Assembly: GCA_024641365.1 (NCBI GenBank)
Contig: JAHEDF010000242.1
Location: forward strand, 1-6,222
DNA length: 6,222 bases
Source of the DNA: Planctomycetota bacterium
Lineage (GTDB): Bacteria > Planctomycetota > UBA11346
Direction of reading: 5' to 3'
The first letter of the stretch is position 1. Every line of letters starts with the position of its first letter. A program made the translations under genes and the position numbers. The notes below the pieces were generated by a model. It had not been told where the DNA came from. It worked only from the letters and a program-made list of their open reading frames with translations, and made no database searches. Positions 1-5,787 of the stretch are shown in pieces.

Positions 1-54
1 TTGGATCGCCCATCTAATTGAAGAATTCAGGTTTATCCGACGGATGGGAAGGCC

Positions 55-94
55 AATAAAAAACACTCCACAAGATAAGTTCTTACGGAGTGTT
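55..94 (-). terminator. Intrinsic terminator of tRNA-Asn
   Basis: Read on the minus strand, AACACTCC (94-87) pairs perfectly with GGAGTGTT (69-62) across a 17-nt loop, and a run of T residues follows (TTTTTTATT, counting the last two of the stem). It begins 4 nt after the encoded CCA end of the tRNA, which is the expected place for a monocistronic tRNA terminator. The loop contains a shorter TAAG/CTTA pairing. The orientation is clear because only the minus strand has the T-run. Confidence 0.85.
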
Positions 95-97
95 AGT

Positions 98-172
98 TGG
101 CTCCCCGGGTAGGATTCGAACCTACGACCAGATGATTAACAGTCACCTGCTCTACCACTGAGCTACCGAGGA
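98..172 (-). tRNA. tRNA-Asn (anticodon GUU)
   Basis: This is a complete tRNA of 75 nt including an encoded CCA (100-98). The acceptor stem TCCTCGG (172-166) pairs with CCGGGGA with one G-T pair, and the discriminator base is G. The D-arm GCTC/GAGC encloses AGTGGTA. The anticodon stem GGTGA/TCATC holds the loop CTGTTAA, so the anticodon is GTT (140-138), which reads Asn codons AAC and AAU. The T-arm GTAGG-TTCGAAT-CCTAC is canonical. The gene has its own promoter upstream and its own terminator downstream, so it appears to be a single-gene transcription unit. Confidence 0.97.
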
Positions 173-189
173 ATGCGGTAAGGCGCGGG

Positions 190-216
190 ATCATCATGCT
201 ACAACGGGTATGTCAA
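190..216 (-). promoter_or_regulatory. Promoter of tRNA-Asn
   Basis: The minus strand has a perfect -35 hexamer TTGACA (216-211), a 15-nt spacer and a -10-like hexamer GATGAT (195-190) that matches the consensus at four of six positions. A GC-rich stretch (CCCGCGCC) lies between this hexamer and the tRNA 5' end at 172. Such GC-rich discriminators are typical of stringently controlled stable-RNA promoters; that this one is so controlled is an inference. The short spacer and imperfect -10 leave the exact start unsure. Confidence 0.6.
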
Positions 217-306
217 GGCGATGGCTGGGGAACACCGAAGGCTCAGCCGCATCAGGACTTAGGATTTGTTTTAAAAGCCGCAAACCATGCAGCGATTCTT
301 TGTGGA

Positions 307-546
307 TTACTGAATATCCCACGGTTCTGGTTTGCAGGGTTGGGGTGGCGTATCGTCCATACGCACGGCAAAACACGTCGATCCGGTATCGAGCATCGCT
401 TCTAAATACGGACGGCAGCCACCACAGCCGAGTCCGCAGCGGATATTAAGACTGATTTGCGCTGTCGTCGTCCACCCCTTGGTCTTGGCTTCTGCCAAGA
501 TGTCCCGAAAGGTCCGCTGGAAACAAACGCAGCGAGTGACGGCCAT
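307..546 (-). CDS. Bfd-like [2Fe-2S]-binding small protein
   Basis: This 79-residue protein has the cysteine layout of the BFD-like [2Fe-2S] domain (bacterioferritin-associated ferredoxin and relatives). It has C6-x-C8 near the N-terminus and, about 30 residues later, a C37-x3-C41-x2-C44 cluster in RCGLGCGGCRP. Four of these five cysteines would bind one [2Fe-2S] cluster, most likely C6, C8, C41 and C44. Family members carry electrons or act in iron release from bacterioferritin; which applies here cannot be seen. The protein is soluble, with no signal peptide or membrane segment. The start is supported by AGGA (557-554) seven nucleotides before the ATG. The C-terminal 25 residues, rich in Pro and Asp, lie beyond the cluster domain. 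It is 101 nt downstream of cysM on the same strand and could be read from the same transcript, although an AT-rich stretch just before it (about 552-576) could hold its own promoter. No terminator with a U-run follows. Confidence 0.8.
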   Translation of the reverse strand: MAVTRCVCFQRTFRDILAEAKTKGWTTTAQISLNIRCGLGCGGCRPYLEAMLDTGSTCFAVRMDDTPPQPCKPEPWDIQ

Positions 547-647
547 TGTGTTATCCTATATAAATAAATCTGACAATGAAAGCTTACTGTGGTTGTCGTC
601 GCACAGAGACAGTCCGTGGTAAGTCATGTTCACAACAAAATCCTTCT

Positions 648-1550
648 TCATTTATGATTCTGGCGAAAGAGATCACTGGACAGGTAGCGGTCTCCACGAT
701 CGCACGCAATAAAAACGATGAGACCACGTTCAATGGTCGCGGCAATTTGGCATGCAGCCCAACAAGCGCCGCCGGAACTTGGCCCGGTGAAAAGCCCGAT
801 CTCGCACGCCAAACGACGCGCCATGTCTTCAGCAACCTGCTGGGAAATATCAATCGTTTGATCGACGCGTTCTGCTTCAAAAAAGGTTGGTAAATATCCT
901 GGGGACCAGCGACGAATTCCTGGGATGCGACTGCCATCTGCTGGTTGGCAGCCAATTATTTTAACTGCGGTGGATTGTTCTTTCAGATATTTACTGACAC
1001 CCATTATAGTACCGGTGGTGCCCATTGCAGAAACGAAATGGGTAATTTGCCCCATGGTATCGCGCCAAATTTCTGGACCAGTGCTGCGATAATGCGCTAA
1101 AGGATTATCAGTGTTGCCAAATTGATTGAGCATCACAAATGCGTCAGGTTGTCCGGCGGTCGCGGCAACTTGCGCGGCAGCATAATCGCGTGCTTCTTCC
1201 ATGCCGCCATCAACTAAATGCACAATGGCACCAAATGCTTGCATGGTTTGGGTGCGCTCAACGGTCAAGGTATCCGGCATGACTAAATGCATGTCGATGC
1301 CTACGGCGCGTGCGATCATCGCTAAAGCAATGCCGGTGTTGCCACTGGTGGCTTCAATTAATTTCATGCCACGTTTCAGGGTGCCTTTTTCCAGGGCTCC
1401 TAAAATCATACCTTTTGCTGCGCGATCTTTGACGCTGGATGCCGGATTATTACCTTCGCATTTTGCGAGTAAGGTGACGCCTGGTTTGCCGACCAAAGCG
1501 GAGCAATCCATCAGTGGCGTATTGCCTACAAGATCAATCAACTGCGGCAT
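648..1550 (-). CDS. cysM: Cysteine synthase B (O-acetylserine sulfhydrylase, CysM type)
   Basis: This 300-residue PLP enzyme of fold type II makes L-cysteine from O-acetylserine and sulphide, or S-sulfocysteine from thiosulfate, in the cytoplasm. It begins with IGNTPL-like LVGNTPL (7-13). K41 in NNPASSVKDR is the Schiff-base lysine. T68-SGNTG-73 is the substrate loop, G177-TTGT-181 the phosphate-binding loop and P257-SSGG-261 the PLP-ring contact. GSRIPGIRRW (206-215) and the C-terminal CDRGDRYLS (283-291) are characteristic of CysM rather than CysK. The start chosen at 1550 puts the first 13 residues in line with E. coli CysM. An upstream in-frame ATG at 1664 would add 38 residues, part of which is translated from the GTCCGGAA repeat arm, and is very unlikely. 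No clear Shine-Dalgarno sequence precedes 1550. Its 5' flank is 63 bp from an inverted-repeat element that separates it from folC. No Cbl/CysB-type site was recognised. Confidence 0.95.
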   Translation of the reverse strand: MPQLIDLVGNTPLMDCSALVGKPGVTLLAKCEGNNPASSVKDRAAKGMILGALEKGTLKRGMKLIEATSGNTGIALAMIARAVGIDMHLVMPDTLTVERTQTMQAFGAIVHLVDGGMEEARDYAAAQVAATAGQPDAFVMLNQFGNTDNPLAHYRSTGPEIWRDTMGQITHFVSAMGTTGTIMGVSKYLKEQSTAVKIIGCQPADGSRIPGIRRWSPGYLPTFFEAERVDQTIDISQQVAEDMARRLACEIGLFTGPSSGGACWAACQIAATIERGLIVFIACDRGDRYLSSDLFRQNHK

Positions 1551-1613
1551 GGCGGCGCACCATGCCGAGAGTGTTCTAGAGAGCAATGGAGAAAATCGTA
1601 GGGACGCACTGTT

Positions 1614-1660
1614 GAGTCCGGAAATTTTACAACGTCCGGAAGTCCGGAAGTCCGGAAGTC
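1614..1660 (+). repeat. Left arm of the inverted repeat, GTCCGGAA units
   Basis: The 8-bp unit GTCCGGAA occurs at 1616-1623, 1634-1641, 1642-1649 and 1650-1657. The last three are in perfect tandem and are followed by a partial unit, GTC. The 10 bases 1624-1633 (ATTTTACAAC) separate the outer copy. Each unit contains the 6-bp palindrome TCCGGA. Confidence 0.93.
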
Positions 1661-1696
1661 TCAAATTATTGAACAGTTAATTAATTACGGACATAA

Positions 1697-1781
1697 TTAT
1701 TGCGGCAGCAAAAAGGCGGCGCTATGCGCTTAGAGTAAACTATAAAAGTGAGCGCAGCGAACACCTTTTTGCAGTTAATAA
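1697..1781. repeat. Nested hairpin in the centre of the element
   Basis: GCAAAAAGG (1708-1716) pairs with CCTTTTTGC (1764-1772). Further in, GCT and GCGCT (1721-1723, 1726-1730) pair with AGCGC and AGC (1751-1758) around a 2-nt bulge and a 20-nt loop (1731-1750). Further out, TTATT (1697-1701) pairs with AATAA (1777-1781). It is centred within the larger inverted repeat, so the whole 252 bp can fold back on itself. No T-run follows the paired arms as in an intrinsic terminator. Confidence 0.75.
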
Positions 1782-1818
1782 AATATTATTCCTAGCACAA
1801 AAATCGTTGGTCAGGCAA

Positions 1819-1865
1819 GACTTCCGGACTTCCGGACTTCCGGATGCTGATCGACTTCCGGACTC
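1819..1865 (-). repeat. Right arm of the inverted repeat, GTCCGGAA units
   Basis: On the plus strand the unit reads TTCCGGAC at 1822-1829 and 1830-1837, then TTCCGGAT at 1838-1845. After a 10-base spacer (1846-1855, GCTGATCGAC) a final TTCCGGAC follows at 1856-1863. Order, spacing and unit number mirror the left arm exactly, although the spacer sequence differs. This suggests duplication, conversion or selection for the repeat units rather than for the spacer. Confidence 0.93.
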
Positions 1866-1867
1866 AT

Positions 1868-3127
1868 CTACCCAGGAATACCGTGTTCTGGTGCTATAAC
1901 CTGTAAGGCTTCGCCGGCTAAATAAAAACTACCGGTGATACATAAATCGACGTCAGTCGGTTGTGCTGCTAATGCTGCTTCAATGTTGTCATACCAGGGC
2001 CATGCTTGTGCTGATTTTGGCCAGTCATGCTGTTGGCGAGCACGTGGAGAATGATAACCAACGCGGACAACATGGACATGAGCTGGAATTATTGTCAAAA
2101 TAGCAGCAATATCTTTATCATGTGCGATGCCAAATACTAAGCGCCAGGCTGACTTGAACGTTTTAGCAGCGACCGCTAACGTCGCCATAATGCTGTCTTT
2201 ATTATGTGCGCCATCAATTAATATCGTGCGTTGGTCTTGTTTAATAATTTGACAACGCGCTGCTAATGTTGCATTTGCAAAACCGCGACGCATCGCTGAC
2301 TGATCAAGATGCGGCAACCATAGTAATAAAGCCATGGCAGCGGTGGCGGCGTTGTCTTGCTGATGCTCACCGTTTAATCCCACCACCATATGCTGACTGG
2401 GTCGTGGTACCCACGCGGTTAATGGTTTTGGTAATAAATTAATGTGCGTCGTTCTTTTAGAATTATTCGTCACTATTCTATATTTTGCTAATTGACGCCA
2501 AATGGCTAATGTGCCTTGGGCGGATTGCGGCGCAATAACCAGCGGCGCATCACGGCGAGAGATCGCTAATTTTTCATGCGCTATATGCTGCAAGGTGGGG
2601 CCTAAAATGTCGCAGTGATCGAGCGATAAATGCGTAATGATCGCCACCGCGCAATCTAATGCATTTGCACAATCTAAACGCCCGCCTAATCCGACTTCTA
2701 ATAAAAAGCGTGTGCCTGGTCGTCTGGATGCTAACAAACACGCGATGGCAAAAGTGCGCTCAAAATAGGTCAGTATTAAATGATGTTTTTCTTCTAATAA
2801 CGCGACCGCGGTACAACAGGCGGCAATTATGTCTGGGTTTGCTGGTACACCATCAATGCGCCAACGTTCTAAGACGGAACACACATGTGGACTGGTGAAG
2901 GCGAGCGTTGGTTCATTGGCCGCAACTAATGCACATTCAATTAAACGCAGTGTGCTGCCTTTGCCTTTGGTGCCACCAACCGTGCACGGTTTCGGTACGG
3001 GCGGTAATACGTCCAACAGCGCGCGTACTCCGCTTAATTGCATGTCCCTATATTCTCCCGTTCGTTCACGATTGGGAGCGGAGTCTAACCACGTGGTAAT
3101 TGCGAACAGCGTTGGAGCGATAGCCAT
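1868..3127 (-). CDS. folC: Folylpolyglutamate synthase (FolC, Mur-ligase family)
   Basis: This 419-residue cytoplasmic ligase adds glutamate to tetrahydrofolates using ATP; many bacterial FolC proteins also make dihydrofolate from dihydropteroate. The P-loop is GTKGKGS (52-58). It is followed by TSPHV (78-82), FERT (122-125), EVGLGGRLD (144-152), the metal-site region THLSLDH (165-171), HEKLAI (184-189, with K186 at the carbamylated-lysine position), GEHQQDNA (253-260) and DGAHN (305-309). Near the C-terminus, CITGSFYLAGEAL is the usual last strand and helix. The length is close to E. coli FolC (422). Departures from the common family pattern are AARCQ (289-293) in place of the usual PGR-type motif and a divergent segment before the P-loop (about 16-35), so dihydrofolate synthase activity should not be assumed. 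The start at 3127 keeps the N-terminal helix TLFAITTWLD; the next Met (29) would remove it. No Shine-Dalgarno sequence is evident. The gene is divergent from the kinase, and an inverted-repeat element begins 2 bp after its stop. Confidence 0.92.
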   Translation of the reverse strand: MAIAPTLFAITTWLDSAPNRERTGEYRDMQLSGVRALLDVLPPVPKPCTVGGTKGKGSTLRLIECALVAANEPTLAFTSPHVCSVLERWRIDGVPANPDIIAACCTAVALLEEKHHLILTYFERTFAIACLLASRRPGTRFLLEVGLGGRLDCANALDCAVAIITHLSLDHCDILGPTLQHIAHEKLAISRRDAPLVIAPQSAQGTLAIWRQLAKYRIVTNNSKRTTHINLLPKPLTAWVPRPSQHMVVGLNGEHQQDNAATAAMALLLWLPHLDQSAMRRGFANATLAARCQIIKQDQRTILIDGAHNKDSIMATLAVAAKTFKSAWRLVFGIAHDKDIAAILTIIPAHVHVVRVGYHSPRARQQHDWPKSAQAWPWYDNIEAALAAQPTDVDLCITGSFYLAGEALQVIAPEHGIPG

Positions 3128-3393
3128 GTGTGATCAATTGCGATTTAAGACGAGGTGAACGACGGCAGGCGCGCAGCCTCGAATTCGCTCTCAGTCGGTC
3201 AATGCTGCAGTGTATCGCCATTGTCATGGTCAGCAGCAGGTCGCTGCATACTGGCACGGCTGGGCAACTTACGTCGAGCAGTTGTTTACATTGTATGAGC
3301 AGCATCCACACGGCATTTGACAGTGCCGCACGCTCCGTTACCTGCCGCAAACAGGTTCTTGGCACCTGACAACCATACCCATACTGCGCAACC
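3128..3393. other. Divergent intergenic spacer, folC and kinase
   Basis: These 266 bp must contain the promoters for both divergent genes, but none could be assigned. A TTGACA (3317-3322, plus strand) has no good -10 at normal spacing. ACCTG/CAGGT (3340-3344 and 3352-3356) forms a small hairpin about 40 bp before the kinase start, with no T-run. A plus-strand frame open from 3159 to the stop at 3318-3320 has no ATG and no ribosome binding site. Its translation is rich in aromatic residues and could be a gene remnant, but nothing recognisable is encoded. Confidence 0.5.
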
Positions 3394-4404
3394 ATGGCCC
3401 GCGCCACACTGCAACTAAAACTTAAATCCAATGACATCATCAACGGCAAATACGCCGTCGTTAAGAAATTAGGTGAAGGCGGCTGCGGCTCTGTCTATCG
3501 CTGTAAGCAAGTCAAAGGTGAAGGCGAAGTTGCGATTAAAGTTTTAGAAAATGCCAGCGACTTGCCACGCTTCAAACGTGAAGCGAAAGTTTTGGGCTCA
3601 ATTCGCCATCAACATGTGGTAAAATTATTAGACCGCGGCGTACACGAACGGCATCCGTATTTAGTGCTTGAATATATGGAAGGCGGCAGCGTTCGCGACC
3701 TGATGGACAAAACCGGAAAAATGTCGCCCGAAGAAGCCGCTTGGGTGATGGTGCAAACGGTGCGCGGACTACGCGCCTCGCGCACCGTGCATCGTGACAT
3801 GAAACCAGAAAATTTATTGGTTGGTCGTGGCATCGGTAAAACCGGAACACTGCGCCTAACCATTAATGATATTCGCAAAGGTTCAGTAATTAAAGTTGCC
3901 GACTTTGGCTTAGCTAAAGGTCACGATCCCACCGCGACAAAACTAACCAATACCGGCCAAGTCATGGGCACGCCCGTGTACATGAGCCCAGAACAATGCC
4001 GCAACACGCGTACCGTTACGGTAAAAAGTGATATTTATTCACTCGGTATCATTTTTTATGAAATGGTCGTCGGTAAAGCACCGTTCGATGCCAACAACGC
4101 GTATGATATTATGGCCATGCATTGTAATGACGCGCCAAAATATCCGCGCTTCTTAGATCCCAAGGTGAAATTAATTCTTGAGAAATGTTTATCCAAAGTT
4201 CCTAAAGATCGCTATCCATCTTTATATGCTTTAGAACGCGATCTCGCCGCCATTGCCGGATTAGGCGATCCCGAACCAGACCGTTTACCGTGGGCGTGGA
4301 TTATTAGTGGCGTTGGCATCGTGGTCTTTGCTGCCTTAGCCTATTATTTACGGGATGACCTTTTACCGTCACTGACGATGTGGTTTGAGAAATTTAGACG
4401 GTAA
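3394..4404 (+). CDS. Membrane-anchored Ser/Thr protein kinase (Hanks type)
   Basis: This 336-residue kinase should phosphorylate Ser or Thr on unknown partners at the inner face of the membrane. The kinase domain covers about residues 18-290. It has the glycine loop GEGGCGSVY (27-35), ATP-anchoring K49 in VAIK, its partner E63, the catalytic loop HRDMKPEN (133-140, with D135 and N140), DFG (170-172) and GTPVYMSPE (192-200) in place of the usual APE. SDIYSLG (212-218) marks helix F. All catalytic residues are present, so it is probably active. A hydrophobic helix (about 299-319) follows the domain, leaving a tail of about 17 residues, so the kinase is cytoplasmic with a C-terminal anchor and no sensory domain such as PASTA. 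Two oddities are a run of about 16 extra residues between N140 and DFG, and a helix E to HRD segment about three residues shorter than usual. An in-frame stop at 3367-3369 makes ATG 3394 the first possible start. No Shine-Dalgarno sequence is visible. Confidence 0.93.
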   Translation: MARATLQLKLKSNDIINGKYAVVKKLGEGGCGSVYRCKQVKGEGEVAIKVLENASDLPRFKREAKVLGSIRHQHVVKLLDRGVHERHPYLVLEYMEGGSVRDLMDKTGKMSPEEAAWVMVQTVRGLRASRTVHRDMKPENLLVGRGIGKTGTLRLTINDIRKGSVIKVADFGLAKGHDPTATKLTNTGQVMGTPVYMSPEQCRNTRTVTVKSDIYSLGIIFYEMVVGKAPFDANNAYDIMAMHCNDAPKYPRFLDPKVKLILEKCLSKVPKDRYPSLYALERDLAAIAGLGDPEPDRLPWAWIISGVGIVVFAALAYYLRDDLLPSLTMWFEKFRR

Positions 4405-4468
4405 AAATTACTTGGATCCCTGTTGTTACTGGATCGACACCGCTAAAGACATAAAGATTCATCCATGC

Positions 4469-4496
4469 TTGACTAACCAAATAGTTGACTAACCAA
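4469..4496. repeat. 12-bp direct repeat TTGACTAACCAA
   Basis: TTGACTAACCAA occurs at 4469-4480 and again at 4485-4496. Start to start is 16 bp, with ATAG between the copies. It lies 65 bp after the kinase stop. Each copy begins with a -35-like TTGACT, but neither has a good -10 at 16-18 bp. It could be a binding site for a regulator or a small tandem duplication. Confidence 0.7.
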
Positions 4497-4505
4497 GTAA
4501 TAGAG

Positions 4506-4610
4506 ATGCGCCTTAAAGTCCTGCGTTATCAGCTATTTACGATTATCTGCTTTACCGGTATTCCACACCGGTTACTCGCTAGTCATTCGTTACACTTGCG
4601 TAGCGTTTGA
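4506..4610 (+). CDS. Doubtful 34-residue small ORF
   Basis: An ATG at 4506 opens a 34-codon frame ending in TGA at 4608-4610. The product is basic and has a short hydrophobic stretch (FTIICFTGIP), so it could resemble a small membrane or leader peptide. There is no good ribosome binding site at normal distance; GAG lies directly against the ATG. The frame runs through two of the hairpins described for this region. It was not recognised as any known protein and is probably chance. Confidence 0.15.
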   Translation: MRLKVLRYQLFTIICFTGIPHRLLASHSLHLRSV

Positions 4611-4696
4611 ATTCGTAGTACACATTCAAGCGACACGAACGGGGTACGACCACTTGTGGTCGGGCGAATAGCCAACCTGCTCGCGTCACCCTTTAA

Positions 4697-5719
4697 TCAC
4701 AGCGGTGGGTTATTTCCCACCGCTGTTTTTTTTTCGATAGGCAAATCAACAAATTTGCGCCTTAAATTAAATCCACCTTTCAAACTTGGATTATCAAATA
4801 TCGCTTGAAGAGCTTTTGATGTTGGTCGGTCTGGGTGTTCTAAAAAATCCTTAGCCCACGTCGCTACGCAATCGGATAATAATTCCGCATTATTATCAGG
4901 ACGATGGTCATTCGCTGCCTTAGTATGAAGAGTAATTTTATCTTTTGCTAAACTAGACAGTAACTTGAGTATAACAGCCAGGCCTTTTCCGCTAGAGTCT
5001 GAAGGAAGTCGATCACAAAGGAGATGCCAAACTGGCTTATGTCTAATATTTTCCGTCGCAATGGTATACAATTCACCCAATGCCATTGCTGTCCAAACAA
5101 CAACGGGTGCACGTTTAAGGTCCATCTCAAATTCAATAAATTTTGGTTCGTCATTTAATCGAACACTCATAGGACCCCATCTAACAACTTCTACTCCATC
5201 CTTACGAGTGACAATTTGCCCTAACCTATTTGGATTATCACTAGAAATATAAAACTGCCAAAGTTTTATTATCTCTTTTGCCTGAATTGCAAAAACAAAC
5301 GTGCGAACCTCTGGAATAGCTTGGATTGCAGCAACAAAACCATTCGCAAATGAAAGTTGTCTTGGCTGACGATGCCGCTTGGTTCCCGCATTCCATTTTG
5401 AGAGTATGAAATTAGGGTGACCCGCTTTTTCTTTAATGACCTCGCAGAAGTCTTCTATATGTTTGGTTGTTGGACCAATAACAACACCAACCGTATGCCA
5501 AGCATCGGGACCACGTTGTGGATTTAATTGATCATCTGGGGCACCATCCTCAACGCCAAAAAATACTTCTGGTTCACGATCATTCTGCCGTTGCTTACGG
5601 TCATATTCTTTTTGCCGACGACGTTCACGCCTTCTCGTCTTAGCCGCTCGTTTATCGTGATGCTTACCCATATGACGTCTAATTAGTTTGACCACATGTT
5701 TAAAGTCGCAAGACGACAT
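4697..5719 (-). CDS. Uncharacterised protein, possibly DUF3800-like
   Basis: This 340-residue protein is not recognised with confidence. Residues 14-48 are a strongly basic Arg/Lys stretch, probably helical and able to bind nucleic acid. The rest is a globular soluble domain without signal peptide or membrane segment. Its layout recalls DUF3800, an RNase H-like fold. A strand ends in an acidic pair (FFGVED, 53-58) where DUF3800 has DES. Then come a hydrophobic strand HTVGVVIG (75-82), a LSKWN segment (106-110) like the family's KWS, a second acidic site CDRLPSDS (235-242) and, before the C-terminus, LLSDCVATWA (280-289) like the family's LADLLAG. This is a resemblance in order only and could be false. 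Two starts are possible: Met1 at 5719, the first ATG after an in-frame stop, or Met17 at 5671. Neither has a Shine-Dalgarno sequence. The last 9 codons are antisense to a terminator. It begins 68 bp after ligA on the same strand and might be transcribed with it. Confidence 0.72.
   Translation of the reverse strand: MSSCDFKHVVKLIRRHMGKHHDKRAAKTRRRERRRQKEYDRKQRQNDREPEVFFGVEDGAPDDQLNPQRGPDAWHTVGVVIGPTTKHIEDFCEVIKEKAGHPNFILSKWNAGTKRHRQPRQLSFANGFVAAIQAIPEVRTFVFAIQAKEIIKLWQFYISSDNPNRLGQIVTRKDGVEVVRWGPMSVRLNDEPKFIEFEMDLKRAPVVVWTAMALGELYTIATENIRHKPVWHLLCDRLPSDSSGKGLAVILKLLSSLAKDKITLHTKAANDHRPDNNAELLSDCVATWAKDFLEHPDRPTSKALQAIFDNPSLKGGFNLRRKFVDLPIEKKTAVGNNPPL
4699..4734 (+). terminator. Strong intrinsic terminator, plus strand
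   Basis: A perfect 11-bp stem (ACAGCGGTGGG, 4699-4709, with CCCACCGCTGT, 4716-4726) encloses the loop TTATTT. It is followed by eight more T residues (4727-4734). Only the plus strand has a T-run, so it ends transcripts coming from the kinase side, about 295 bp beyond the kinase stop. It overlaps the stop and last codons of the convergent minus-strand gene. Confidence 0.92.
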
Positions 5720-5787
5720 TCGGGGGCTATGATGATCATGACGTTACTACCTCTATTTCCGGCATTGCCTGATCATGTAAAAGAAAA

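Larger units (their letters stand above)
1614..1865. mobile_element. MITE-like inverted-repeat element between folC and cysM
   Basis: This is a 252-bp non-coding unit bounded by two 47-bp arms in inverted orientation (1614-1660 and 1819-1865). Both arms have the same plan: GAGTCCGGAA, then 10 bases of differing sequence, then three tandem copies of GTCCGGAA plus GTC. One arm has A in place of the first G of the tandem. Outside the 10-base spacer the arms agree at 36 of 37 positions. A second, nested hairpin lies in the middle. The element ends 2 bp from the folC stop codon and 63 bp before cysM, so it fills the spacer without breaking a gene. No open frame in it resembles a transposase, and no target-site duplication is apparent. 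A non-autonomous MITE-like repeat, a dispersed palindromic repeat or a locally formed structure all fit; mobility is inferred from form only. Confidence 0.6.
4405..4698 (+). other. Structured non-coding region after the kinase, possible ncRNA or long 3' UTR
   Basis: No convincing gene lies in these 294 bp. Plus-strand hairpins follow one another. ACCGGT (4554-4559) pairs with ACCGGT (4567-4572). CGCTA (4577-4581) pairs with TAGCG (4601-4605). CGTTTGAAT (4604-4612) pairs with ATTCAAGCG (4624-4632), including one G-U pair. CGACCA (4647-4652) pairs with TGGTCG (4657-4662) around a CTTG tetraloop. The second and third share two bases at 4604-4605, so they cannot both be complete. The run ends in a strong intrinsic terminator. 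A small RNA, or a structured 3' end of the kinase message, is possible. The region did not match tmRNA, RNase P RNA, 6S RNA or SRP RNA by eye, and no convincing promoter was found. Confidence 0.4.

Noticed and set aside
2..112. Plus-strand frame open from the left edge, with a W-x-A-H-x-x-E-E pattern and a later RP, faintly like a citrate synthase C-terminus.
   Set aside because: The frame runs through the tRNA terminator and stops inside the tRNA gene. The YxG ending expected after RP is missing, and the part before the window cannot be seen. A gene remnant is possible but not supportable.
223..248. Hairpin GGCTG/CAGCC downstream of the Bfd-like gene as a terminator.
   Set aside because: The stem is only 5 bp with a long loop, and no T-run follows on the minus strand.
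1551..1664. 38-residue N-terminal extension of CysM from the upstream ATG.
   Set aside because: Its first residues translate the GTCCGGAA repeat arm, and the 1550 start matches E. coli CysM without gaps.
1614..1865. CRISPR array, because of regularly repeated short units.
   Set aside because: Units are 8 bp and mostly directly adjacent, with no unique spacers of 30 bp or so, and they occur in two opposed arms.
3159..3320. Plus-strand open frame in the folC-kinase spacer with an aromatic-rich translation.
   Set aside because: It has no ATG, no ribosome binding site and no recognisable family; at most it is an old remnant.
3066..3449. 127-codon minus-strand frame overlapping the folC start and the kinase start.
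   Set aside because: It overlaps both well-supported genes and its product shows no motif, so it is a shadow frame.
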